Shown piece after piece: positions 34,235 to 42,967 of a stretch of 64,000 bases of DNA. The notes beneath the pieces are model-generated. The model did not search any database and was not told the DNA's origin. It worked only from the letters and a program-made list of their open reading frames with translations. Origin of the DNA: Leminorella richardii. Lineage in GTDB: Bacteria; Pseudomonadota; Gammaproteobacteria; Enterobacterales; Enterobacteriaceae. Position 1 is the stretch's first letter. The number at the start of each line of letters is the position of its first letter. Made by a program: the position numbers and the translations under genes. The stretch covers positions 1,174,501 through 1,238,500 of the forward strand of contig NZ_LS483470.1 in NCBI RefSeq assembly GCF_900478135.1, in the 5' to 3' direction.

Positions 34235-36283
34235 ATGAGCTATCAAGTTCTGGCGCGTAAATGGCGCCCCCAAAGCTTTGCAGACGTTGTCGGTCAGGAA
34301 CATGTCCTGGCCGCCATCGCCAATGGCCTGTCGCTCGGTCGGATTCATCACGCGTATCTTTTTTCCGGCACGCGCGGCGTAGGGAAAACCTCTATCGCAC
34401 GCCTGCTGGCAAAAGGGCTGAACTGCGAAAGCGGCGTGACGGCAACGCCATGCGGCAAGTGTGCTAACTGTCGGGAAATCGAAGAGGGGCGCTTTGTCGA
34501 CCTGCTTGAGATTGACGCCGCGTCCCGCACCAAAGTTGAGGATACCCGCGAGCTGCTGGATAACGTCCAGTACGCTCCTGCCCGAGGGCGGTTTAAGGTT
34601 TATCTCATCGACGAAGTTCATATGCTTTCCCGCCACAGCTTTAACGCGCTGCTGAAAACGCTCGAAGAGCCGCCAGAGCACGTTAAGTTCCTGCTTGCCA
34701 CCACCGATCCGCAAAAGCTCCCGGTGACGATTCTGTCCCGCTGCCTGCAGTTTCATCTAAAGGCGCTGGACGTAGAACAGATCAAAGGCCAACTGGAAAA
34801 AGTGCTGCTGGATGAAAAGATCCCGTCAGAGCCTAAAGCGCTAAGCCTGCTGGCTCGCGCCGCTCAGGGCAGTATGCGAGACGCGCTGAGTTTGACCGAT
34901 CAGGCTATTGCCATGGGCAGCGGTAGCGTATCGACTGACGCTGTTAGCGCCATGCTGGGCACGCTTGATGAAGAGTACACGCTGTCTTTGCTGGAAGCGT
35001 TAGAGCAGGGTAGCGGCGAAACGCTTATGGCACAGGTAGGGCAGATTGCCGCTAAGGGGATCGACTGGGAAAGCCTGCTGGTGGATACACTGGCGCTGCT
35101 GCATCAGGTTGCCATGATCCAGCTTTTACCTTCTGCTCTCGACCCGCTTAAACACAGCGAATCCCGTATGCGCGAGCTGGCACGGCGTATCTCTCCGCAG
35201 GATTTACAGCTTTATTATCAAACGCTGCTGGTAGGGCGAAAAGAGCTGCCCTACGCGCCGGACAGACGCATGGGCGTAGAAATGACGCTGCTGCGGGCGC
35301 TGGCTTTCCACCCTAAACGCGTCGGCGCGCTGGCTGAAAGTGCACCAGTAGAAAGCGCTCCGGCGGTATCTGAATCGGCACCATTAATGCCGCAGCCGTC
35401 ATCGGTACAGGCTAATGACCGGTTTGCTGCCGCTTCGCACGCTGAAGCCAGAGTGGTAGAGCAGACGAATACGCCAGCTCGAAGCGTACAGACACCGCCT
35501 ATCCAGCCTCAGACGCAGGTTTCTCAAGAATCGTATCCAGAAAGCGATGCGTCGGCAGGTCTGCCGACCACTACGGCGCAAATGCTCCAGGCGCGCAGTC
35601 AGCTGCGTCGCCAGCAGGAGAGTAGCGAAACAAAAAAGAGTAAGCCGGCCACGTCTGGGAGCGTGAAGCCGGCATCCTCCGTCCTTGAGCGCCTAGCGGC
35701 CGCGACGGAGAAGAAGGGCGACTCCCCAGCCCGCGCGGCGAAAGCGCCCGGTAAAGAAGAAAAAAAGGATAGTTACCGCTGGAAGGCACAGCACGATTTT
35801 GAAGCCGTCAGTAAGCCTGTGGCAACTCCGAAGGCGCTGCGTTCGGCTCTTGAGCACGAAAAGACGCCAGAGCTGTCTGCAAAACTGGCCGAAGAGTCGC
35901 TGGTGCGCGATCCCTGGGCTGCTGAAATCGCCGAGCTTCCTTTGCCGAAGCTGGTACAGCAGCTGGCGTTGAACGCCTTTAAACAGCAGGTGTCTGATGA
36001 TGAGGTCTGCCTGCATTTGAGGCCCGGTCAGCGCCACCTGAATTCTCCATCAGCGCAGCAGGCGCTGGCAGAGGCGATGAGCCAGAAAGCCGGGCGGTCT
36101 ATTACGCTGACGGTCATCGAAGATGACGATCGTTCGGTAAAAACGCCTCTGGAGTGCCGCCAGGCAATCTATGAGGAAAAGCTGACACAGGCTAAAACGT
36201 CGATCGCTGAAGACAGCCATATTCAAACGCTTTGCCGCTATTTTGACGCACAGCTGGATGAGGACAGTATCCGGCCGGTTTAA
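34235..36283 (+). CDS. dnaX: DNA polymerase III subunits tau and gamma DnaX
   Basis: The clamp-loader ATPase. Tau is 682 residues (643 in E. coli; the extra length lies in the Pro/Ala/Gln-rich linker). The AAA+ region has Walker A G-T-R-G-V-G-K-T-S near residue 45, a four-Cys zinc module (C-E-S-G...C-G-K-C-A-N-C) and the D-E-V-H Walker B. C-terminal domains IV-V bind DnaB and the polymerase alpha subunit. A -1 frameshift at codons 467-468 would yield gamma of 469 residues. ybaB and recR follow. Confidence 0.97.
   Translation: MSYQVLARKWRPQSFADVVGQEHVLAAIANGLSLGRIHHAYLFSGTRGVGKTSIARLLAKGLNCESGVTATPCGKCANCREIEEGRFVDLLEIDAASRTKVEDTRELLDNVQYAPARGRFKVYLIDEVHMLSRHSFNALLKTLEEPPEHVKFLLATTDPQKLPVTILSRCLQFHLKALDVEQIKGQLEKVLLDEKIPSEPKALSLLARAAQGSMRDALSLTDQAIAMGSGSVSTDAVSAMLGTLDEEYTLSLLEALEQGSGETLMAQVGQIAAKGIDWESLLVDTLALLHQVAMIQLLPSALDPLKHSESRMRELARRISPQDLQLYYQTLLVGRKELPYAPDRRMGVEMTLLRALAFHPKRVGALAESAPVESAPAVSESAPLMPQPSSVQANDRFAAASHAEARVVEQTNTPARSVQTPPIQPQTQVSQESYPESDASAGLPTTTAQMLQARSQLRRQQESSETKKSKPATSGSVKPASSVLERLAAATEKKGDSPARAAKAPGKEEKKDSYRWKAQHDFEAVSKPVATPKALRSALEHEKTPELSAKLAEESLVRDPWAAEIAELPLPKLVQQLALNAFKQQVSDDEVCLHLRPGQRHLNSPSAQQALAEAMSQKAGRSITLTVIEDDDRSVKTPLECRQAIYEEKLTQAKTSIAEDSHIQTLCRYFDAQLDEDSIRPV
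35616..35673 (+). promoter_or_regulatory. Programmed -1 frameshift element in dnaX
   Basis: All three E. coli-type components are present. A Shine-Dalgarno-like AGGAG lies at 35616-35620. The slippery heptamer A-AAA-AAG is at 35632-35638, in phase as ACA-AAA-AAG-AGT. A downstream stem of GCCGGC (35644-35649) with GCCGGC (35668-35673) follows after a 5-nt spacer. After slippage the ribosome reads GAG then TAA, so gamma ends in Glu immediately, as in E. coli. Confidence 0.92.
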
Positions 36284-36336
36284 GGCAAAGTCCTAGTTAA
36301 TACAATTATTATCCCCTAGCAAAGAGAGAGACAAAC

Positions 36337-36666
36337 ATGTTTGGTAAAGGTGGAATTGGCAACTTAATGAAGCAAGCTCAGCAGATGCAGGACAAAATGC
36401 AGAAGATGCAGGAAGAGATTGCTCAAATGGAAGTCACCGGTGAATCCGGTGCTGGCATGGTGAAAGTCACCATTAACGGCGCACACAACTGCCGCCGCGT
36501 AGAAATCGATCCGAGCCTGATGGAAGACGATAAAGAGATGCTGGAAGACCTGATTGCCGCCGCCTTTAACGACGCAGCTCGCCGTGTAGAAGAGACACAG
36601 AAAGAGAAGATGGCTCAGGTGTCTGGCGGTATGCAGCTGCCTCCTGGCTTTAAGATGCCGTTCTGA
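36337..36666 (+). CDS. ybaB: Nucleoid-associated protein YbaB/EbfC
   Basis: A 109-residue DNA-binding protein that forms a tweezer-like homodimer. Gly/Lys-rich N-terminus, Met/Gln-rich coiled helix (K-Q-A-Q-Q-M-Q-D-K-M-Q), then the conserved G-M-V-K-V-T-I-N-G and I-D-P-S-L-M core. Its TGA overlaps the recR ATG by one base, so the two are coupled. Confidence 0.96.
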   Translation: MFGKGGIGNLMKQAQQMQDKMQKMQEEIAQMEVTGESGAGMVKVTINGAHNCRRVEIDPSLMEDDKEMLEDLIAAAFNDAARRVEETQKEKMAQVSGGMQLPPGFKMPF

Positions 36667-37271
36667 TGCAAACCAGTCCTTTGCTCGAATCGCTGATGGA
36701 GGCGCTGCGCTGCTTGCCCGGTGTAGGCCCCAAGTCAGCGCAGCGTATGGCATTTCAGCTGCTGCAGCGCGATCGCAGCGGCGGTATGCGTTTGGCGCAG
36801 GCGTTGACTCGCGCCATGTCAGAAGTGGGCCACTGCCGCGACTGCCGAACGTTTACCGAAGAGGACGTATGTACCATCTGTAATAACCAACGGCGTCAGA
36901 GCAGCGGTCAGATCTGCGTCGTGGAAAGCCCTGCGGATATTCACGCTATTGAACAAACCGGGCAGTTTGCCGGTCGCTATTTTGTCCTGATGGGGCATCT
37001 TTCTCCTCTGGACGGCATCGGGCCGAACGACATCGGACTCGATCGTCTGGAAGAGCGTTTGGCGGCAGAGACGATCAAAGAAGTGATCCTTGCCACTAAC
37101 CCGACCGTGGAAGGGGATGCGACTGCTAACTTTATTGCCGAGATGTGTGCATCCTACGGCGTTATGGCCAGCCGCATTGCTCACGGCGTACCGGTCGGCG
37201 GTGAGCTGGAAATGGTCGATGGCACAACGCTGTCCCACTCTTTAGCCGGGCGGCAGCGGATAGGAAACTAA
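36666..37271 (+). CDS. recR: Recombination mediator RecR
   Basis: A 201-residue protein that acts with RecF and RecO to load RecA. It has an N-terminal helix-hairpin-helix (L-P-G-V-G-P-K-S-A-Q-R), a four-Cys zinc finger (C-R-D-C ... C-T-I-C), a Toprim domain (V-V-E-S-P-A-D; G-H-L-S-P-L-D-G-I-G-P) and a C-terminal Walker-like segment. Coupled to ybaB and followed by a strong terminator. Confidence 0.97.
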   Translation: MQTSPLLESLMEALRCLPGVGPKSAQRMAFQLLQRDRSGGMRLAQALTRAMSEVGHCRDCRTFTEEDVCTICNNQRRQSSGQICVVESPADIHAIEQTGQFAGRYFVLMGHLSPLDGIGPNDIGLDRLEERLAAETIKEVILATNPTVEGDATANFIAEMCASYGVMASRIAHGVPVGGELEMVDGTTLSHSLAGRQRIGN

Positions 37272-37284
37272 CCGTATTTATCTG

Positions 37285-37314
37285 AAAAAGGCGCCAAGAA
37301 CGGCGCCTTTTTTT
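37285..37314 (+). terminator. Rho-independent terminator of dnaX-ybaB-recR
   Basis: An 11-bp stem AAAAAGGCGCC/GGCGCCTTTTT with an AAGAAC loop and a run of T residues, beginning 14 nt after the recR stop. Confidence 0.93.
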
Positions 37315-37367
37315 CACCTATTGCATTGTGGCGTAGGGCTTTTTACGTCATCATTTTTATATTGCTG

Positions 37368-37396
37368 CTTGAAAATGTTCGCCTTCATCCCCATCT
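37368..37396 (+). promoter_or_regulatory. Sigma-32 heat-shock promoter of htpG
   Basis: CTTGAA (-35) is separated by 15 nt from CCCCATCT (-10), the sigma-32 consensus, with the same spacing and hexamers as I recall for the E. coli htpG promoter. It lies about 75 nt upstream of the htpG start. Confidence 0.9.
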
Positions 37397-37469
37397 GGTT
37401 ACCATTCCCAATTCGCGTACCGGGCGCGTAGCCATTCCGCCCAGATACATCAACACGTAGAGGTAAGCC

Positions 37470-39353
37470 ATGAGTATGAAAGGTCAAGAAACCCGTGGAT
37501 TTCAGTCAGAGGTTAAACAGCTGCTGCATCTGATGATCCATTCTCTCTATTCAAATAAAGAAATTTTTCTGCGTGAGCTGATTTCTAACGCTTCCGACGC
37601 CGCTGACAAGCTGCGCTTTAGAGCGCTTTCTCATGCGGATCTTTACGAGGGAGACGGTGAGCTGCGCGTTCGCGTGTCGATAGACAAAGAAAAGCGCACG
37701 CTGACGCTTTCCGATAACGGTATCGGTATGACGCGCGATGAGGTCATCGACAACCTTGGCACTATCGCTAAGTCCGGCACTAAGGCGTTTCTTGAGTCGA
37801 TGGGCAGCGATCAGGCAAAAGACAGCCAGCTTATTGGCCAGTTTGGCGTGGGCTTTTACTCCGCCTTTATTGTGGCGGATAAAGTGTCCGTTCGCACTCG
37901 CGCAGCGGGAGTGAGCGCCGAAGAGGGGGTATTCTGGGAGTCTGCCGGTGAAGGGGAATACACCATTGCCGACATCACAAAAGCCGACCGCGGTACTGAA
38001 ATTACGCTGCATCTGCGCGACGGTGAAGACGAGTTCCTCGACGACTGGCGCGTGCGCTCCACTATCGGTAAATACTCAGACCACATTGCGCTGCCGGTTG
38101 AAATTCAGGTTACCGAAGAGAAAGAGGGCGAAGCTCCGGTAACCCGTTGGGAAAAAATCAACAAGGCGCAGGCGCTGTGGACGAGAAACAAGTCCGACGT
38201 TAGCGAAGAAGAGTACAAAGAGTTTTATAAGCACGTTTCCCACGACTTTAGCGATCCGCTGATCTGGAGCCACAATCGGGTTGAAGGCAAGCAGGAATAC
38301 ACCAGCCTGCTGTATATCCCTTCTCAGGCGCCATGGGACATGTGGAACCGCGACCACAAGCACGGACTGAAGCTTTACGTGCAGCGCGTCTTTATCATGG
38401 ACGATGCCGAGCAGTTTATGCCCAACTACCTGCGCTTTGTTCGCGGCCTGATTGATTCCAACGATCTGCCGCTGAACGTATCGCGTGAAATTTTGCAGGA
38501 CAACCGCGTGACTCAAAGCCTGCGCAGCGCCTGTACCAAGCGCGTACTGCAAATGTTGGAAAAGCTGGCGAAAGACGACGCGGAAAAATACCAGACGTTT
38601 TGGCAGCAGTTTGGCCTCGTGTTGAAAGAAGGCCCTGCGGAAGACAGCGCTAACGCGGAAACCATCGCTAAACTTCTGCGCTTTGCCTCTACGCACAGCG
38701 ACAGCGCGGCACAAACCGTTTCGCTGGAAGAGTACGTTAGCCGCATGCAGGAAGGCCAAGAAAAGATTTACTTCATCACTGCCGACAGCTATGCCGCCGC
38801 CAAGAACAGCCCGCTGCTTGAGCTGTTCAACAAGAAAGGCATTGAAGTTCTGCTGCTGTCAGATCGCATCGACGAGTGGATGATGAGCTATCTGACTGAG
38901 TTTGACGGCAAGTCTTTCCAGTCTGTTAGCAAGGCGGACGAGTCCCTGAATAGCCTAGCGGATGCTGACAGCGAAGAGCAAAAAGAGGCGGATAAGGCGC
39001 TTGAGCCGTTCGTTGACCGCGTGAAGACGCTGCTCGGTGAGCGAATTAAAGAGGTGCGTTTAACCCACCGTCTGACCGATACGCCAGCGGTAGTGACGAC
39101 CGATGCTGACGAAATGACAACGCAGATGGCCAAGCTGTTCGCCGCGGCGGGGCAGAAGATGCCGGAAATCAAATACGTGTTTGAGCTTAACCCAGAGCAT
39201 TCGCTGGTTAAGCTGGCATCTAACGTGACTGATGAGGGGGAGTTTGCCGAGTGGATTAAGCTGTTGCTCGATCAGGCGCTGCTGGCTGAGAAGGGCGGCT
39301 TAGAGGATCCTAATCAGTTTATCCGCCGTATGAACAAGCTGCTGATAAAATAG
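37470..39353 (+). CDS. htpG: Molecular chaperone HtpG (Hsp90)
   Basis: A 627-residue cytoplasmic Hsp90 (624 in E. coli). The N-terminal GHKL ATPase has E-L-I-S-N-A-S-D-A, D-N-G-I-G-M and G-Q-F-G-V-G-F-Y-S motifs; the middle-domain catalytic loop is L-N-V-S-R-E-I-L-Q; a C-terminal dimerisation domain follows. The ATG at 37470 has AGAGG upstream and adds two residues to the E. coli N-terminus; ATG 37476 would give the exact E. coli start. Confidence 0.97.
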   Translation: MSMKGQETRGFQSEVKQLLHLMIHSLYSNKEIFLRELISNASDAADKLRFRALSHADLYEGDGELRVRVSIDKEKRTLTLSDNGIGMTRDEVIDNLGTIAKSGTKAFLESMGSDQAKDSQLIGQFGVGFYSAFIVADKVSVRTRAAGVSAEEGVFWESAGEGEYTIADITKADRGTEITLHLRDGEDEFLDDWRVRSTIGKYSDHIALPVEIQVTEEKEGEAPVTRWEKINKAQALWTRNKSDVSEEEYKEFYKHVSHDFSDPLIWSHNRVEGKQEYTSLLYIPSQAPWDMWNRDHKHGLKLYVQRVFIMDDAEQFMPNYLRFVRGLIDSNDLPLNVSREILQDNRVTQSLRSACTKRVLQMLEKLAKDDAEKYQTFWQQFGLVLKEGPAEDSANAETIAKLLRFASTHSDSAAQTVSLEEYVSRMQEGQEKIYFITADSYAAAKNSPLLELFNKKGIEVLLLSDRIDEWMMSYLTEFDGKSFQSVSKADESLNSLADADSEEQKEADKALEPFVDRVKTLLGERIKEVRLTHRLTDTPAVVTTDADEMTTQMAKLFAAAGQKMPEIKYVFELNPEHSLVKLASNVTDEGEFAEWIKLLLDQALLAEKGGLEDPNQFIRRMNKLLIK

Positions 39354-39373
39354 CTGTGTGATACAGGCTAAAG

Positions 39374-39407
39374 CCGGAAGAAATGCGATCCTCTTCCGGT
39401 TTTTTTA
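39374..39407 (+). terminator. Rho-independent terminator of htpG
   Basis: CCGGAAGA (39374-39381) pairs with TCTTCCGG (39392-39399), followed by seven T residues. Confidence 0.9.
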
Positions 39408-39548
39408 TTCTCATGAGGGCGGGCGATTGACGTGCCAGACAGCCGTCTCAGGCTAACTGCCTCTTGAGGATTGAGGCGTTGAATGATAAGGTTCACGGGT
39501 TTTCTTTCATTTCTATACAAAAAGCAAAATTTCTAGGGGATTTACGCA

Positions 39549-40193
39549 ATGCGTATCATTCTGCTCGGCGCTCCCGGCGCCGGTAAAGGCACTCAGGCTC
39601 AGTTCATCATGGCGAAATACGGTATCCCGCAGATTTCTACGGGCGACATGTTGCGCGCAGCGGTTAAGTCCGGTTCTGAACTGGGTCAACAGGCGAAATC
39701 GCTGATGGACGCAGGCAAGCTGGTAACTGACGAGTTAGTTATTGCGTTAGTCAAAGAGCGCATTGCACAGCCGGACTGCAAAAACGGCTTCCTGCTGGAC
39801 GGTTTCCCTCGCACTATTCCTCAGGCTGACGCCATGAAGGAAGCAGGGATTCAGGTTGACTACGTGCTGGAATTCGACGTGCCTGATGAAGTCATCGTTG
39901 AGCGCATTGTTGGTCGCCGCGTACACGCACCGTCAGGCCGCGTTTACCACGTAACGTTCAATCCGCCGAAAGTGGAAGGAAAAGACGACGTTACCGGTGA
40001 AGAGCTAACAACGCGTAAAGACGATCAGGAAGACACAGTACGTGCGCGTCTGGTGGAATACCACTCGTTGACTAAGCCGCTAGTGGAATACTATGGCGCT
40101 GAAGCTAAAAACGGCAATACGCAGTATGTGAAGCTGAACGGCACGCGTAAAGTTGCCGAAGTCAGCGAAGAGCTGGTGAAGATTCTGGGCTAA
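39549..40193 (+). CDS. adk: Adenylate kinase Adk
   Basis: An essential enzyme catalysing ATP + AMP to 2 ADP. 214 residues as in E. coli. P-loop G-A-P-G-A-G-K-G-T-Q (7-16), AMP-binding T-G-D-M-L-R, D-G-F-P-R-T near residue 84, and a long-type LID domain (R-R-V-H-x-P-S-G-R-V-Y-H) without zinc cysteines. Its E. coli neighbour hemH is here displaced by an inserted segment of about 1.3 kb. Confidence 0.98.
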   Translation: MRIILLGAPGAGKGTQAQFIMAKYGIPQISTGDMLRAAVKSGSELGQQAKSLMDAGKLVTDELVIALVKERIAQPDCKNGFLLDGFPRTIPQADAMKEAGIQVDYVLEFDVPDEVIVERIVGRRVHAPSGRVYHVTFNPPKVEGKDDVTGEELTTRKDDQEDTVRARLVEYHSLTKPLVEYYGAEAKNGNTQYVKLNGTRKVAEVSEELVKILG

Positions 40194-40213
40194 AGCCTGC
40201 CGCATTATGAATT

Positions 40214-40243
40214 TAAGGCGACCATTTGGTCGCCTTATTTTTT
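40214..40243 (+). terminator. Rho-independent terminator of adk
   Basis: A 9-bp stem AAGGCGACC/GGTCGCCTT with an ATTT loop, followed by ATTTTTT. Confidence 0.92.
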
Positions 40244-40402
40244 ACCGCAACTTTCCTTTAAAAACATCTCACTACGCTTATAGTTTTATGGTGAAACTAT
40301 ATGGCGTATAATTCGCCTCCGCATGTTAAACGACACGTTAAACAGAAAGCAGATCGTAGAGAGAGATTTTTACCGGCTGCTTCACGACAGGAGGTCTTGA
40401 GA

Positions 40403-40798
40403 ATGGCGATTGTCATTGAGCAGCCGATAAAGATAGTGCTGAACGAAATAGAGATTGACGATCGCATTCCGTCCGTTAATTTCGATCTTTATATCGGGGT
40501 GAATCACCTGATGTATTCTACGGAATACAAGGGAAATATATGGATCCCGTGCCGCGAGCTGGATAGCTTTATCTCCTCTTTTAAAAACGGCGACGCCGCG
40601 TTCTCTTTGTCGGATACCTTTGGCAATCAGTTTATAACGCTTAAGCAGGTCGACGATCGCGGCTATCAGTTCTGCGTGGCTAAGAGCAGAAAAACCGTCA
40701 ATAACTCCGCATTTTTGGTTTCTTACTCTGAAATTATATGTCGAGACGTTTTCGACGCGATAAAAAGCAAATTCATCGACTATCCCACTATGTGGTAA
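40403..40798 (+). CDS. Hypothetical protein, 131 residues
   Basis: A soluble-looking protein with alternating hydrophobic strands (F-D-L-Y-I-G-V-N-H-L-M-Y; G-N-I-W-I-P-C-R-E-L) and no signal peptide or membrane segment. Not recognised. The ATG at 40403 is supported by AGGAGG 8 nt upstream; an earlier in-frame ATG at 40301 has none. Codon use is more AT-rich than adk or hemH. It sits alone after the adk terminator, in a segment absent from E. coli. It resembles small single-domain accessory proteins of the immunity type in general form only. Confidence 0.65.
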   Translation: MAIVIEQPIKIVLNEIEIDDRIPSVNFDLYIGVNHLMYSTEYKGNIWIPCRELDSFISSFKNGDAAFSLSDTFGNQFITLKQVDDRGYQFCVAKSRKTVNNSAFLVSYSEIICRDVFDAIKSKFIDYPTMW

Positions 40799-40807
40799 GG
40801 CCCACGC

Positions 40808-41293
40808 TTACCTTTCCTCTTTTTGCCTATATCCATACGCATCGGGGAAGCGCGCTCTGGTTTTCTTTGATACGTGGAGGTAGATAAAACAGATAAGCGC
40901 AATGGCTGATATGACCAGAGCGTCAATGTTCCATGATAGAAAGTGGGCGCGAATTAAATCGTCGGACGTAAGGAAGCTTTGTAGCAGCTTAATAAGCATG
41001 GCTACGGTATAAATGCCCAAATTGATGCGGGCCAGAAAAATCCATGCGCTTTTTTTGCACAGAATCATCACGCCGCAAAGCAGTCCAAACAGCGAAATAG
41101 CGTTGAATAAAAACGATATGATACGCCTGTGCAACTGCCCACTCATGCCATATACATTAAATGGTTCAGGGTTGGCCAAGCTGTAGCAAATGCTCAGTAT
41201 GGTCAGAGCGCCTAAGGCGAGCATATACAGGCATACGGCAATAAGGCCCGCGGGAAAAGGGGGCTTGCGGAAGGTATTAACGCTGTTGGTCAT
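40808..41293 (-). CDS. Hypothetical four-helix membrane protein
   Basis: A 161-residue protein with four hydrophobic segments (about 15-38, 58-80, 87-108 and 124-144) and a Lys/Arg-rich C-terminal tail, suggesting cytoplasmic N- and C-termini. Not recognised. It is convergent with the preceding hypothetical gene (9-nt gap) and probably forms part of the same accessory insertion between adk and hemH. Confidence 0.65.
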   Translation of the reverse strand: MTNSVNTFRKPPFPAGLIAVCLYMLALGALTILSICYSLANPEPFNVYGMSGQLHRRIISFLFNAISLFGLLCGVMILCKKSAWIFLARINLGIYTVAMLIKLLQSFLTSDDLIRAHFLSWNIDALVISAIALICFIYLHVSKKTRARFPDAYGYRQKEER

Positions 41294-41601
41294 TATTCTT
41301 TGCTTCAGGCGATGCGTTCGCCTTCTCCTTGTAATGGAAATTGGCGCATAGGATAAATTGAGATAACCTCATTTTTTATCCATTTTGAGTGGGCGGCTTG
41401 GGGCATCCTGAATATTACGATAATCGCGCAGAGCTTCATATAGCGGAGATAAATTCCCAACCGGTCAATGTTAGGCTGATAATAGCCTTGGCTAATTACA
41501 GCGTTTGGCGCATTCGCTCGACTCTGGCATAGGCAGCCCGGCGGCAAGCTGCTAGTATTACCGCTATGTTACTCATTGAAAAAGCGGCGATAGAAGCGAC
41601 T

Positions 41602-42564
41602 ATGTCACAACAGCACACCGGCGTTCTCCTCGTTAACCTTGGCACCCCCGATGCGCCGACGGCGCCTGCGGTAAAGCGCTATCTTTCTCAGTTTCTGCGC
41701 GATGGGCGGGTGGTTGACATCAACCCTCTGCTGTGGTGCTTTCTGCTTAACGTCGTTATTTTGCCCCGCAGGGCGCCTAGAGTGGCAAAGCTTTATCAGG
41801 AAGTTTGGACGCAGGAAGGCTCCCCTCTGCTGGCCTACAGTCGCCGCCAGTGCCAGGCTCTGGCAGAACGTCTGCCTGAGGTACCCGTTGAGCTGGCGAT
41901 GACCTACGGTTCCCCTTCGATAGACGACGCGCTGAATCGACTTCAGTCGCAGGGCATCAAGCGCATGATTGTACTGCCGCTGTATCCCCAGTACTCCTGT
42001 TCGACCACAGCGGCTGTGTGGGACGCGCTGTCAGCGGCGTTCTCCCGTCGCCGGGATTTGCCGGAAATCGCGTTTATTCGGGACTATGCAGAACACCCGC
42101 TGTACGTAGCCGCGCTGGCGGAGTCAATCCGCTTGTCGTTTGTCTCTCACGGAGAGCCTGACCTGCTGCTGTTTTCCTACCACGGTATTCCACAGCGCTA
42201 CGCAACAGAAGGGGACGATTACCCTCAGCGCTGCGAAGCAACGACGCGCGCAGTAGTAAAAGCGCTAGGGCTGACGGAAGAACAGTACAAAATGACCTAC
42301 CAGTCGCGCTTTGGCAAAGAAGTTTGGCTACAGCCCTATACCGATGAAACCATGCAGTCGCTGCCTTCGCAGGGCGTTAAGCGCGTGCAGGTTATCTGCC
42401 CCGGCTTTTCTGCCGACTGCCTGGAAACCATTGAAGAGATCGATAAACAGAATCGAGAGTTCTTTATGGAAGCCGGAGGAGAAAGCTACCACTATATTCC
42501 GGCGCTAAACGACTCATCGGCCCATATCGATATGATGCAGGCGCTGGTTGAGAAGTATTTGTAG
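41602..42564 (+). CDS. hemH: Ferrochelatase HemH
   Basis: Inserts Fe(II) into protoporphyrin IX, the last step of haem synthesis. The start at 41602 yields 320 residues, exactly the E. coli length and N-terminus; the upstream ATG at 41566 adds 12 residues. Visible motifs are L-V-N-L-G-T-P-D-A-P, the metal-site His in S-Y-H-G-I-P near residue 194, and C-P-G-F-S-A-D-C-L-E-T with the catalytic Glu near residue 264. No strong Shine-Dalgarno lies before either start. Confidence 0.96.
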   Translation: MSQQHTGVLLVNLGTPDAPTAPAVKRYLSQFLRDGRVVDINPLLWCFLLNVVILPRRAPRVAKLYQEVWTQEGSPLLAYSRRQCQALAERLPEVPVELAMTYGSPSIDDALNRLQSQGIKRMIVLPLYPQYSCSTTAAVWDALSAAFSRRRDLPEIAFIRDYAEHPLYVAALAESIRLSFVSHGEPDLLLFSYHGIPQRYATEGDDYPQRCEATTRAVVKALGLTEEQYKMTYQSRFGKEVWLQPYTDETMQSLPSQGVKRVQVICPGFSADCLETIEEIDKQNREFFMEAGGESYHYIPALNDSSAHIDMMQALVEKYL

Positions 42565-42627
42565 GCTGTTTCTCTACATCAGTCGCGTAGTAGATCCGTG
42601 ATAAAACTAAATATCGAGAAGTAACTA

Positions 42628-42858
42628 ATGAAACATGTTAGGTTTGCATCCGGTACTGTAATCATTGCCTGTATGCTGCTTAGTAGCTGTGCCAATAGCG
42701 ACAACCAGCAGTTAAACGAGCGTATTGATAGGCTGCAGCAGGAGGTGAATGCTATGCGCTTAGAAGTCCAGTCGATAAAACTGACAGCAGAGAAGGCCAA
42801 TGGGCGTCTTGACTATATTAACACTTGGCAGAACCCTATTTATCGCCCTCTTCTGTAG
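42628..42858 (+). CDS. Lpp-like small lipoprotein without the terminal lysine
   Basis: A 76-residue predicted lipoprotein: signal peptide, lipobox L-S-S-C at Cys21, then a heptad-repeat helix (L-N-E-R-I-D-R-L-Q-Q-E-V-N-A-M-R-L-E-V). Its core N-A-M-R-x-x-V-Q-x-x-K-x-x-A-x-x-A-N-x-R-L-D is that of Braun's lipoprotein Lpp. The C-terminus is replaced by a P-I-Y-R-P-L-L tail that lacks the terminal Lys used to cross-link Lpp to peptidoglycan. It is therefore probably a free-form Lpp paralogue of the outer membrane. Ends before a strong bidirectional terminator. Confidence 0.75.
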   Translation: MKHVRFASGTVIIACMLLSSCANSDNQQLNERIDRLQQEVNAMRLEVQSIKLTAEKANGRLDYINTWQNPIYRPLL

Positions 42859-42912
42859 GAGAAGAAAGGTTGCTGTACTTCTGGAAGAAGATTGCTTTTT
42901 CTTTTTCTATAA

Positions 42913-42954
42913 AACATAAAAAATACCGAGCATTAGCTCGGTATTTTTTATGTT
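42913..42954. terminator. Long bidirectional terminator between the Lpp-like gene and ybaL
   Basis: A perfect inverted repeat with 19-nt arms, starting AACATAAAAA and closing TTTTTATGTT, around a CCGAGC-ATTA-GCTCGG core. T tracts arise on both strands, serving the two convergent genes. Confidence 0.95.
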
Positions 42955-42967
42955 CAGCAAAGCTTGA

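Noticed and set aside
41305..41547. 80-codon open frame on the minus strand upstream of hemH
   Set aside because: No ribosome binding site, no recognisable domain and mixed composition; it spans the hemH promoter region and looks like chance.
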